From: Bradyrhizobium stylosanthis
GTDB lineage: Bacteria > Pseudomonadota > Alphaproteobacteria > Rhizobiales > Xanthobacteraceae
Direction of reading: 5' to 3'
Assembly: GCF_001641335.1 (NCBI RefSeq)
Contig: NZ_LVEM01000004.1
Coordinates: 1 to 64,000 of the forward strand
DNA length: 64,000 nt
Position 1 is the first letter of the stretch. Each line of letters begins with the position of its first letter. The position numbers and the translations under genes are program-made. Shown here one piece after another: positions 33,131 to 41,124 of the stretch. The notes below the pieces were generated by a model, which saw only the letters and a list, made by a program, of their open reading frames with translations, searched no databases and was not told where the DNA came from.

Positions 33131-35000
33131 TTTTCTTCACCGGAGCGGGTTGGTCGTGAAGTTGATCCTGGAGTTCCTGGCGCGGCACCGGCGTCAATGT
33201 CGCGACCTTGCTCTCAGCCGTCTTGCCATCGAAGGGTTTGGCTTGCGGCGGCGTGTAGACGAGCGGCAGCTTGACGGTGACGGCGGTGCCCTCCCCCAGT
33301 CTGCTTTGTACTGTCATTTCGCCGAGATGCAACGCCACGAGACTCTTGACGATGGAGAGCCCGAGGCCGGTGCCTTCGTGACGGCGCTGGTAGGTCTTGC
33401 CGGCCTGGAAGAACGGCGCGCCGATGCGCTTGAGGTCGTCGGGTGCGATGCCGACGCCGGTGTCGCTGATGCGCAGCGTGAGCTGCGAGGCCGACACAGA
33501 GGCCGTCACGGAGACCTGACCGCCGCGCTCGGTGAACTTGATGGCGTTGGCGACGAGGTTGAGCACGATCTGCTTGAACGCCCTGGGATCGCCGGTCATG
33601 ACCGGCAGGTCCTGCGGCGCATCGGTAACGAGATCGACGCCGTTCTCCCGCGCCTTCAGCGCCAGCAGATTGCAGCAATGCAGCAGCGAGGCGCGCGGCG
33701 CGAACGGCTCGGAGGCGATCTCGAAATTGCCCGATTCCATCTTGGACATGTCGAGGATGCCGTTGACGACCGAGAGCAGGTGCTGGCCGGAATCGTTGAT
33801 GAGCTGGGCATATTCCTTGCGCTGGCTAGCGCCCAGCATCAGGGTCTGCTCCTGCGCGATCATCTCGGAGAAGCCGATGATGGCATTGAGCGGCGTGCGC
33901 AGCTCGTGGCTCATGGTGGCGAGGAAGCGCGTCTTGGCCGCATCGGCGGCTTCCGCCGCGCTGCGGGCCTGGTCGAGCGCCTGCTCGGACAGCTTGCGAT
34001 CGGTGATGTCGCGCATCACGGCGACGACCTCGGCCTCGCGGGAGGGATCGCGGCCGAGATCCTGGTCGAGCGGCCGGCAGCGCATCTCCACCCAGATGAA
34101 GTCGATCTGGCCGCGTTCCGAGCCGGCAGGCTCGCGCCGTAACCGGAACTCGACGCTGCGCACGTCGCCGCGCGCGGCATCGGACAGCGCCGTGAGATAG
34201 GCGGGACGATCGGCGACATGGACGCGGTCGAACAGGCCGTGGCCGTGCAGCTGCGTCACCGACATGCCGAGCATGGCCTCGACGGCCGGCGAGATGAACT
34301 GCACCGCGCCGTTGCGCTGATGCCGCGAGATGACGTCGCTCATGTTGCGCGCGAGCAGGCGATAACGCTCCTCCTCGCGCGACAGCAGCGCGACGCTGGT
34401 GCGCGCGAGCGATTCCGCGCCGAAGGCAAGGCCCGCAGCATAAAGAGTGGCCGAGGCCACGCCGAAGGCCATCAGCACGCCGCGCTCGGCAGTGCTGGGC
34501 TCCTCCACCGGCAGCCAGCCGAACTGGCTGACCAGGATCAGCATGCCGGCGCAGGACAGCGCGAGCAGCGAGGCAAAGGCAGCGACGCGGCGCGAGGCCG
34601 ACAGCGCCGCTTCAAGCGGCACCACGACCAGCCAGACCGCGGCGAATGAAGCGATGCCGCCGGTGGTGATTGCGACCGCCATGATCAGGCCGGCGAGCGC
34701 CAGCGACGACAGCACATGGGCGCCTTCATAGCGGCCGGTGCGCGACAGGAACCAGGACAGCATGATCGGCGCGATCAGCCAGGCAAAGGCCGCGACCTCG
34801 ACCGCGCTCGGCGCGCCACGCATGGCAAGATAAACAGGAAATGCGGCGAACGCTGCCAGGCTGCCGAGCAGCCGCGGCGCCATGAAGGCACGATGGCGCG
34901 CTCGCGTCAGCGCATCGTAACGCGCGGAGGGATGCAGCAGCGCATCGAGACAATCGCGGATGATACTCAAAACTGTCACGGGTCTCGCGCTTCGGCTCAA
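33123..35000 (-). CDS. Membrane PAS-domain sensor histidine kinase
   Basis: This 625-residue protein has about six hydrophobic helices (residues 40-195), a PAS domain (about 205-335, ending VVAVMRDITDRKLSEQ), a HisKA domain with phospho-acceptor H365 in FLATMSHELRTPLNAIIG, and an HATPase domain with N box (LNLVANAIKF), G1 (DTGVGI) and G2 (GTGLGLSIV). The layout resembles PleC/DivJ-type alphaproteobacterial kinases. No response-regulator gene is adjacent. A TTG at 34998-35000 is used; a GTG at 34977-34979 is an alternative. A 15-bp palindrome lies directly before the TTG, which may favour the later start. Confidence 0.9.
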   Translation of the reverse strand: MSRSARPVTVLSIIRDCLDALLHPSARYDALTRARHRAFMAPRLLGSLAAFAAFPVYLAMRGAPSAVEVAAFAWLIAPIMLSWFLSRTGRYEGAHVLSSLALAGLIMAVAITTGGIASFAAVWLVVVPLEAALSASRRVAAFASLLALSCAGMLILVSQFGWLPVEEPSTAERGVLMAFGVASATLYAAGLAFGAESLARTSVALLSREEERYRLLARNMSDVISRHQRNGAVQFISPAVEAMLGMSVTQLHGHGLFDRVHVADRPAYLTALSDAARGDVRSVEFRLRREPAGSERGQIDFIWVEMRCRPLDQDLGRDPSREAEVVAVMRDITDRKLSEQALDQARSAAEAADAAKTRFLATMSHELRTPLNAIIGFSEMIAQEQTLMLGASQRKEYAQLINDSGQHLLSVVNGILDMSKMESGNFEIASEPFAPRASLLHCCNLLALKARENGVDLVTDAPQDLPVMTGDPRAFKQIVLNLVANAIKFTERGGQVSVTASVSASQLTLRISDTGVGIAPDDLKRIGAPFFQAGKTYQRRHEGTGLGLSIVKSLVALHLGEMTVQSRLGEGTAVTVKLPLVYTPPQAKPFDGKTAESKVATLTPVPRQELQDQLHDQPAPVKKSA

Positions 35001-35393
35001 TCGTCTTTAGAAGACGCGCCGGGAACGCCTCCTTGTCGTTGAGCCACCGTGTCAGAGCGACCTTAAACGAGTGCTAAGGCGGCGCGGCAAGCAGCCGGAC
35101 ACCATGTCGTCGCGACGCTTTTTAGACGATTTGACGACGTCTTCGGCGAGGATGGTGAACACAGGGTTTCACCGTCCTCCGCATGGTTTCGAATTGGTGG
35201 ATGCACGGGCCCCGGAAGGCCACGGGCCCCTCGCATCAATGGAAAATTTACGAGACCGCGCCTTGCAAAGATTTTTGCGTAAATTTTCCGCGAATTAAGC
35301 TCAAGGCAATCACTTGCGATTTATCGAGAGTTGCTAGGTCCGAACTCTTCGCGGAGATCGCCGCGGCGGGATCTAACATACAGGTCGACAAGG
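35001..35393. promoter_or_regulatory. 393-base divergent region rich in palindromes
   Basis: No gene is seen between the histidine kinase and the DUF5330 gene. It holds: a perfect palindrome CGTCTT-TAG-AAGACG (35002-35016); a near-CtrA site TTAA-ACGAGTG-CTAA (35063-35077, one mismatch); two GGGCCCC blocks near 35208-35230; and a perfect 12-bp inverted repeat GGAAAATTTACG / CGTAAATTTTCC (35241-35252 and 35278-35289, loop 25). The last could form a stem in RNA or be a double operator. Confidence 0.5.
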
Positions 35394-35837
35394 ATGCGCT
35401 TTCTGCTCCGCATCACATTCTGGCTCGGGCTGGTGCTGGTGCTCCTGCCGCGGGACAAGACGCCCGAATCGGACAAGCTGCCGCAGATCGGCGCTGCCGA
35501 CGCGGTGCAGGCTGCGACCGCGGCCGTCTCCGACATGACCCAGTTCTGCAAGCGCCAGCCGGCGGCCTGCGAGGTCGGCGGCCAGGCCGCGACCATCATC
35601 GGCCAGCGCGCCCAGGACGGCGCGAAGAAGCTCTACCAGATCATCAACGACAAGAAAGAGCAGATCACCAACGAGAAGAACGACGGCGGCAAGCCCGACA
35701 CCAAGAAGGCGCCCGACCACACCGGCTCGATCGCGATGGCCGGCGAAGGCGACGCAGCCGCTGGCGAGGCGCCGCGCGACACCCTGAGCCAGGACGACCT
35801 CGCGCTGGAATGGCGCGGCCCGCAGCCTGCGAATTAG
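35394..35837 (+). CDS. DUF5330 family protein with N-terminal membrane/signal segment
   Basis: This 147-residue protein starts MRFLLRITFWLGLVLVLLPR, a signal-anchor, then a helical region with two cysteines (FCKRQPAACEVG, about residues 51-62) and a disordered, lysine-rich tail. This matches the DUF5330 family of alphaproteobacteria, unknown in function. The ATG at 35394 places the hydrophobic stretch at the N-terminus; a 21-residue extension would hide it. SufE follows after 69 bases but is probably a separate function. Confidence 0.82.
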   Translation: MRFLLRITFWLGLVLVLLPRDKTPESDKLPQIGAADAVQAATAAVSDMTQFCKRQPAACEVGGQAATIIGQRAQDGAKKLYQIINDKKEQITNEKNDGGKPDTKKAPDHTGSIAMAGEGDAAAGEAPRDTLSQDDLALEWRGPQPAN

Positions 35838-35906
35838 GCCTCAAATCCTATCGATTTCGGGACTTCGCATCCCTATATTGGCCTCAAAGGGGAACCCTAG
35901 GCCAAC

Positions 35907-36335
35907 ATGACGACGATCGACGAAATCAGGGACAATTTCGAGCTTCTGGACGAGTGGGACGACCGCTACCGGTACGTCATCGAGCTCGGCCGCACCCTGG
36001 AACCGATGCCGGAGGCCGAGCACTCCGCCGAGAACAAGGTCAACGGCTGCGTCAGCCAGGTCTGGCTGCAGAAGATGGTCGACCGCGACGGCGGTGCGCC
36101 GATCCTGAAATATCGCGGCGACAGCGACGCCCATATCGTGCGCGGGCTGGTTGCGATCGTGCTCGCGCTCTATTCGGGCCGCACGCCGCAGCACATCCTC
36201 GAGACCGACGCGATCGCCGTGTTCAACGAGTTCGGCTTCCGCGATCATCTGACGCCGCAGCGCTCTAACGGGCTGCGCTCGATGGTCGAGCGCATCAAGA
36301 CCGATGCGAAAGAGGCGCTGGCGGAAGCGTCCTAG
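35907..36335 (+). CDS. sufE: SufE family sulfur acceptor
   Basis: This 142-residue cytoplasmic protein accepts persulfide sulfur from the cysteine desulfurase SufS for iron-sulfur cluster assembly. The active cysteine is C48 in ENKVNGCVSQVW, and the C-terminal region HLTPQRSNGLRSMV is typical. No suf genes flank it; stand-alone sufE genes are common in this group. The ATG follows GGCCAAC, a weak ribosome site. Confidence 0.95.
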   Translation: MTTIDEIRDNFELLDEWDDRYRYVIELGRTLEPMPEAEHSAENKVNGCVSQVWLQKMVDRDGGAPILKYRGDSDAHIVRGLVAIVLALYSGRTPQHILETDAIAVFNEFGFRDHLTPQRSNGLRSMVERIKTDAKEALAEAS

Positions 36336-36358
36336 ACTCTGACCACTCAACAAGAATT

Positions 36359-36395
36359 CGTGGGCACGGCGCTGCGCGCCTTTGCCCACCCTACG
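36359..36395. repeat. Partial palindromic repeat, family B
   Basis: CGTGGGCACGGCGCTGCGCG followed by CCTTTGCCCACCCTACG matches the right arm of the complete repeat at 41026-41115. The left arm is missing, so this is a truncated copy. It lies between convergent sufE and mucR. Confidence 0.8.
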
Positions 36396-36410
36396 GGATC
36401 TCGAACTGGG

Positions 36411-36830
36411 CTACTTCCCCTTCTTCCGCTGCTGCTGCCCTAGCCCCATCTGCTTGGCGAGTTGCGAGCGGGCCACCGCGTAGTTGGGCGCGACCATGGG
36501 ATAGTCGGCCGGCAGGCCCCATTTCTCGCGATACTGCTCCGGCGTCATGTTGTACTGGGTGCGCAGATGGCGCTTCAGCGACTTGAAGCGCTTGCCGTCT
36601 TCGAGGCAGACCAGATAGTCGGGCGCGATCGACTTCTTCAGCGACACCGCAGGCTTTGCCGGTTCGAGCGGCGCTGCCTCGGTGCGGCCCGTGGAGACAC
36701 GCACCAGCGCGCCGTGAACCTGGCTGATCAGGTTCGGAATCTCGGCGGCCGGCGTCGGGTTGTTGCCGAGATAGGCCGACACGATGCTCGCCGTCAGCTC
36801 GATGAAATTCTTAGCCCCGGCATCCGACAT
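36411..36830 (-). CDS. mucR: MucR/Ros-family transcriptional regulator with altered zinc site
   Basis: This 139-residue regulator has the MucR core (about residues 70-131): YLVCLEDGKRFKSLKRHL, then MTPEQYREKWGLPADYPMVA. MucR proteins control exopolysaccharide, motility and cell-cycle genes in alphaproteobacteria. The zinc-finger-like site keeps C75, D78 and H88, but the usual last His of the RTHYN-type segment is Gln (Q92 in RTQYN). Some rhizobial Ros homologues fold without zinc, so function may persist. It is convergent to sufE, with a Lys/Gln-rich tail (GQQQRKKGK). Confidence 0.93.
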   Translation of the reverse strand: MSDAGAKNFIELTASIVSAYLGNNPTPAAEIPNLISQVHGALVRVSTGRTEAAPLEPAKPAVSLKKSIAPDYLVCLEDGKRFKSLKRHLRTQYNMTPEQYREKWGLPADYPMVAPNYAVARSQLAKQMGLGQQQRKKGK

Positions 36831-36989
36831 GGGCCGCCCCTTCCCTGGACCTTGCGCCGCCTGGGATTGACGACGCCAAAGTATTTCCTGTCAACAATAC
36901 GTTCGGCAAAAATGCGACGACTGGCGAATATGAACTGAGGACTGACCAAACAACAAGAACGGCCGCGCTTTACTTGGCAGCGGCAGATG

Positions 36990-37898
36990 TCATGACCGCT
37001 GGTCGAGATGCGCGCGCAACTCGTCGATCGAGGCAAAGCGCATCATGCCTTCCGGCATCTGGGCTTCGATCGAGCCATCGGAATAGAGCGAATAGGCCAT
37101 GCCGTCGACGATGCCGGACTTGAGCACCGTGACGGAGGGCTGCTCGGGCGCAGGCTCCGGCTCGGGTGCAGGCGGTGGCGGCGGGGCAGCCTCGGTGAAG
37201 GTCGAGGGCGAGCGCGGCGGAGGCGGCGGACGGCGAGCGGCAGCCGGCGGTTCCGGCGGGCGCATCCGGTCCGGCTTCGGCCAGGCGTCGTCGAAGCTCG
37301 CGGGCGGCGCGTCCGCCGCGGCAGGTGCGGCGGGCTCTGCCGGCAACGGCGAGCCCTCTGAGGCCTTGGCCTCCGCACGCTCGCGCTCCTTGCGCGAGGT
37401 CGAGGCGAACATCAGGTTACGCCGGCGCGGCGCTTCGGGCGTTGCGGGCGGCGGGGGAGGTTGAGGTTCCGCCGGCGGCTCGGCGCGCGGACGGTCGCGC
37501 ATGGGGATCTCGCCTTGCCATGGCGGGGCCGCAGCCGGCGATGGCGGAGCGGCCGGCTCGGCCCGCATGGCGGGGGGCGCCGGCTCGGGCGCGACTGCGC
37601 CCGGCACCGCGAGGCCCGGCAGCACGGGCCTGACCCGAACCTCGGACGGCGCGACGGAGCCGGCCAGACGGCGCGCGATGCCCTTCAGCTCCGCGATCAC
37701 GACGTAGAGGCCGGCCAGTAACATTCCGGAGCAGACGCCAATGGTGCCGGAGATTATGAGGGTGCTGCCGAGACTGAATTCCCTGACGGAAAAGCCAAAC
37801 GCGACCGCAAGGAGGCCCGCCACGACGGCGACGATGCCCGCGATCAACAATGCCAAGGTCATCGAACCCACCCCAGGCCGCGCATCCACACGCGACAT
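36990..37898 (-). CDS. Two-helix membrane protein with long proline-rich tail
   Basis: This protein of about 302 residues has two hydrophobic helices (about 13-36 and 42-68), then a 190-residue Pro/Ala/Glu-rich, probably disordered region, and a short conserved-looking end (VDGMAYSLYSDGSIEAQMPE). The tail faces the cytoplasm or periplasm; this is not resolvable. The GTCGCG-containing start at 37896-37898 has GAGG immediately before it, which is too close, so the ATG at 37860-37862 is an equally good start. No family recognised beyond similarity to uncharacterised bradyrhizobial proteins. Confidence 0.75.
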   Translation of the reverse strand: MSRVDARPGVGSMTLALLIAGIVAVVAGLLAVAFGFSVREFSLGSTLIISGTIGVCSGMLLAGLYVVIAELKGIARRLAGSVAPSEVRVRPVLPGLAVPGAVAPEPAPPAMRAEPAAPPSPAAAPPWQGEIPMRDRPRAEPPAEPQPPPPPATPEAPRRRNLMFASTSRKERERAEAKASEGSPLPAEPAAPAAADAPPASFDDAWPKPDRMRPPEPPAAARRPPPPPRSPSTFTEAAPPPPPAPEPEPAPEQPSVTVLKSGIVDGMAYSLYSDGSIEAQMPEGMMRFASIDELRAHLDQRS

Positions 37899-38180
37899 CC
37901 TCTAACTCTACGCCACGATACCGTCATACTGTGTTCCTCGCCAACGGCGAATTGTTGGCAGCGTTCCTAAAGAGAGAGAAATCAGGGACTTATTCACATT
38001 CCCTTCAGCTACGGATCGCTACTGCTAGTCTGCTCCCGGTTGCAAGGAATTGCTGCGTCGCATCAGGAATTTAGCCATAATGCCCAATTACTTGGTAATG
38101 GAACTGCGCTATACGGAGTCCGGGGAAATGGCCCGCGCGCGCCAGCTGGGCCAAGAGGGGATTCCGGGTCACCAATAGCC

Positions 38181-39830
38181 ATGACATCCATCACGACTTC
38201 GGCGATCGACACGCCTCTGCGGCGCTCGGTCGAGCGGACTTGCGACGATCTCGCCATGCTGGTGCTGGCCGCGGTCGCCGTGATCGCGGGCTTGACCTTC
38301 CGCGACTACGGACTTGGCTGGGACGATTACACCCACGCTGAATATGCCGACCTGCTGTTGCGCATGTTCGGTTCCGGTTTCAAGGACACCGCGGCGCTCT
38401 CCTTCGCCAACCTCTATATGTATGGCGGCGGCTTCGACATGGTCGCCGCATTGCTGCACAAGGTCATTCCGCTCGAGCTGTTCGAGACGCGCCGCCTGGT
38501 CGGCGCCATCGTCGGCGTCATCGGGCTTGCGGTGACGTGGCGGCTCGGCCGCCGCATCGGCGGGCCCCTTGCCGGCCTCGCCGCGCTCCTGCTGCTCGCG
38601 CTGTGTCCGATCTTCTACGGCCACATGTTCATGAACCCGAAGGATGCACCCTTCGCGGTCGCCATGATCATCCTCATGCTCGGCCTCGTCCGGCTCGCCG
38701 AGGAATATCCGCAGCCCTCGCCGCGCACGATCCTGATCGTCGGCCTGGGTGCCGGCCTCGCGCTCGGCACGCGCATTCTCGGCGGCCTTTCGCTGGTCTA
38801 CGCGATGATCGGCTTCATCCCGCTGTTCCTGGAGGAGCTTCGCACCGAAGGGCTGCGCGAGTCGGTCCGGCGCTTCGCACATGTCGTGTACGTGCTGCTG
38901 CCCGGTCTCGTGTTCGGCTACCTCTTGATGGGCCTGATCTGGCCGTGGTCGATCATGGAGCCCGGCAATCCCTTCGAGGCGCTGACCTACTTCTCGCACT
39001 TCTTCGAGAAGCCGTGGAAGGAGATGTTCGACGGCGCGATCGTGTCGGTGCCTGACATGCCCTGGTCGTATCTGCCGACGCTGTTCGCGCTGCAGCTGCC
39101 CGAGGTGATGCTGGTGTTGATGGGCGGCGCCGTGGTCAGCACCTTCGCGATGCTGCCGCGCGGCGACGTTCCGGCCCGCCGCAAGACCATCCTGCTGATG
39201 CTGACGCTGGCCGCGACCCTGCCGCTCGCGATCGCCATGGTAAAGCGTCCGGCGCTCTATAACGGCATCCGCCACTTCGTCTTCGTGATCCCGCCGATGG
39301 CGGTGCTCGGCGGCGTCGCCTTCGCCTGGACCATGGAGCGCCTGCGCGCCAACCACCGCACCTGGCAGCCGGTGGTGCTCGCGACCTTCTGCTTCGGCCT
39401 CGCGCTCTCGCTCGCCGAGATGATCCGGCTGCATCCCTATCAATACACCCACTTCAACCACATCGCCGGCACCGTGCGCGGCGCCGACGACCGCTTCATG
39501 CTGGACTATTGGGGCCTCGCACTGAAGCAGGCGTCCGACGAGCTGCGTGAGCAGCTGGTCGAGCGCCAGGAAGTGCCGCCGGCCAACCGCAAGTGGAAGG
39601 TCGCGGTGTGCGGTCCGCAGCGGCCGGCGCAGGTGGCGCTCGGGCCCGACTTCACCATCGGCTGGGATTCCAACGCGGCCGACTTCGCCATGACGCTCGG
39701 CGAGTTCTACTGCAAGGGCCTCACCGCGCCCGTGATGGTCGAGATCAAGCGCGACGACGTCGTGTTCGCCCGCGTCTACGACATCCGCGGTCGCGGCATT
39801 TCCAGCCTGCTGTCGATCCCGGCGCCGTAA
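38181..39830 (+). CDS. GT39-like (ArnT/PMT-type) membrane glycosyltransferase
   Basis: This 549-residue inner-membrane protein has about ten or more hydrophobic helices. The first periplasmic loop carries GLGWDDYTHAEY (D48, D49), the position of the catalytic acid in ArnT/PMT-family enzymes, which move a sugar from a polyprenyl-phosphate carrier to lipid or protein. FMNPKDAPFA near residue 152 is another family-like loop. The C-terminal 110 residues are soluble (from about RGADDRF). The ATG at 38181 is chosen; upstream in-frame starts to 38040 are possible. Acceptor and sugar unknown. Confidence 0.85.
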   Translation: MTSITTSAIDTPLRRSVERTCDDLAMLVLAAVAVIAGLTFRDYGLGWDDYTHAEYADLLLRMFGSGFKDTAALSFANLYMYGGGFDMVAALLHKVIPLELFETRRLVGAIVGVIGLAVTWRLGRRIGGPLAGLAALLLLALCPIFYGHMFMNPKDAPFAVAMIILMLGLVRLAEEYPQPSPRTILIVGLGAGLALGTRILGGLSLVYAMIGFIPLFLEELRTEGLRESVRRFAHVVYVLLPGLVFGYLLMGLIWPWSIMEPGNPFEALTYFSHFFEKPWKEMFDGAIVSVPDMPWSYLPTLFALQLPEVMLVLMGGAVVSTFAMLPRGDVPARRKTILLMLTLAATLPLAIAMVKRPALYNGIRHFVFVIPPMAVLGGVAFAWTMERLRANHRTWQPVVLATFCFGLALSLAEMIRLHPYQYTHFNHIAGTVRGADDRFMLDYWGLALKQASDELREQLVERQEVPPANRKWKVAVCGPQRPAQVALGPDFTIGWDSNAADFAMTLGEFYCKGLTAPVMVEIKRDDVVFARVYDIRGRGISSLLSIPAP

Positions 39831-39870
39831 GATTTTTCTCCCACGGTTCCGAATTTCGGGACGATCTCGT

Positions 39871-39899
39871 AGCCCGGATGCGCGCAGCGACATCCGGGG
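39871..39899. repeat. Short palindromic repeat, family D
   Basis: CCCGGATG (39873-39880) and CATCCGGG (39891-39898) are perfect 8-bp arms around a GC-rich loop, just downstream of the GT39 gene. The TAGCCCGGATG start is like another dispersed bradyrhizobial palindrome. It may also act as a transcription stop. Confidence 0.5.
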
Positions 39900-40044
39900 G
39901 CATTATCGCTTGCGCCTTCGCTCTCCGAGCTACGGCGGACAAGCATGCCGGCCACGCTGAACTGCCGCGCTTCCAGCGCCTTGCCGCCGCACCAGACCGC
40001 GTCTACGCTCCCTCTCCGCAACAACGAGGTTCGGAGAGATCACC

Positions 40045-40824
40045 ATGTCACCAGCAGAAGCGCGCCTGAAGGAAGTGCCGTCGAACATGACGGAGGCGGA
40101 GTGGCAGCAACGGGTCAATCTGGCCGCCTGTTATCGTCTCGTCGCGCTCTATGGCTGGGACGACCTGGTCGACACCCACATCTCCGCGCGCGTACCCGGC
40201 CCCGACCATCACTTCCTGATCAATCCCTACGGGCTGATGTTCGACGAGATCACGGCCTCCAGCCTCGTCAAGGTCGACCTGCACGGCAACCAGCTCACCG
40301 AGAGCGAGTACAGCATCAACCCGGCCGGCTTCACCATCCATTCGGCGATCCACGAGGTGCGCGAGGACGCGATCTGCGTGCTGCATCTCCACACCCTCGA
40401 CGGCACCGCGGTGTCGAGCAGCGCCGAAGGCCTGCTGCCGCTGAACCAGACCGCCCAGCTCGTCACCCACGATCTTGCCTATCACGACTATGAAGGCATC
40501 GCGCTCGACCACGACGAGCGGCCGCGGCTGCAGAAGGACCTCGGCGACCACAACCACATGCTCCTGCGCAACCACGGCACGCTGACGGTCGGCCGCTCGG
40601 TCGCCTCCGCCTTCGAGCGCATGTACCATCTCGAACGCGCCTGTTCGATGCAGGTGCGTACCCGCGCGCTGGGCACGCCGGTCTATCCGGTCGAGGAGAT
40701 CGCCATCGAGAAGAACACCGAGCTGCTCGCCAACCGCGACCGCGCCGAGCTGCGCGCGACGAACCTCGTCTGGCCGCCGCTGCTGCGCAAGCTCGATCGC
40801 GAGCTGCCGGGCTACCGGTCTTGA
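40045..40824 (+). CDS. Class II aldolase/adducin-family protein
   Basis: This 259-residue protein has the aldolase-II fold. The zinc ligands are in place: H114 and H116 (VLHLHT) and H177 (RNHGTL). Family members include L-fuculose-phosphate aldolase, ribulose-phosphate epimerase and decarboxylases; the many bradyrhizobial paralogues have no assigned substrate. The ATG follows GGAGAG. It stands alone and ends in a strong terminator at 40883. Confidence 0.9.
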   Translation: MSPAEARLKEVPSNMTEAEWQQRVNLAACYRLVALYGWDDLVDTHISARVPGPDHHFLINPYGLMFDEITASSLVKVDLHGNQLTESEYSINPAGFTIHSAIHEVREDAICVLHLHTLDGTAVSSSAEGLLPLNQTAQLVTHDLAYHDYEGIALDHDERPRLQKDLGDHNHMLLRNHGTLTVGRSVASAFERMYHLERACSMQVRTRALGTPVYPVEEIAIEKNTELLANRDRAELRATNLVWPPLLRKLDRELPGYRS

Positions 40825-40882
40825 GATTTTCACGAGTTTGGTGTAGGGTAGCCGTCAACTAACCTCTACGCCTTTTGGAATG

Positions 40883-40916
40883 AAACGCCGCCCAATTCCG
40901 GGCGGCGTTTTTGTTT
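40883..40916. terminator. Rho-independent terminator
   Basis: AAACGCCGCCC (40883-40893), loop AATTCC and GGGCGGCGTTT (40900-40910) form a perfect 11-bp stem followed by TTGTTTT. It serves the class II aldolase gene 58 bases upstream. The A-rich left side may let it act weakly on the opposite strand too. Confidence 0.9.
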
Positions 40917-40925
40917 TGGTCTCCG

Positions 40926-41015
40926 CCGTCATTGCGAGGAGCTCTTGCGACGAAGCAATCCAGACTGCTTCCGCGGAGGGATTTCTGGATTGCTTCGCTT
41001 CGCTCGCAATGACGG
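40926..41015. repeat. Palindromic intergenic repeat, family A (copy 2)
   Basis: CCGTCATTGCGAGGAGCTCT at the left and the complementary CGCTCGCAATGACGG at the right repeat the unit at 31556-31644 almost exactly, including the internal CGAAGCAATCCAG / CTGGATTGCTTCG pair. It is separated by ten bases from a different repeat at 41026. Confidence 0.9.
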
Positions 41016-41025
41016 ATGGAGGTCT

Positions 41026-41115
41026 CGTAGGGTGGGCAAAGCGAAGCGTGCCCACGTTCTTCGTAATCATGGAGAGCTGGTGGGCACGGCGCTACGCGCC
41101 TTTGCCCACCCTACG
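41026..41115. repeat. Palindromic intergenic repeat, family B (complete copy)
   Basis: Arms CGTAGGGTGGGCAAAG (41026-41041) and CTTTGCCCACCCTACG (41100-41115) are perfectly complementary over 16 bases. Related copies lie at 36359 (right arm only) and 59252 (diverged). Together with the terminator and family A repeat it fills the 300-base gap 40825-41124, which has no gene. Confidence 0.9.
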
Positions 41116-41124
41116 GCACTGTGG

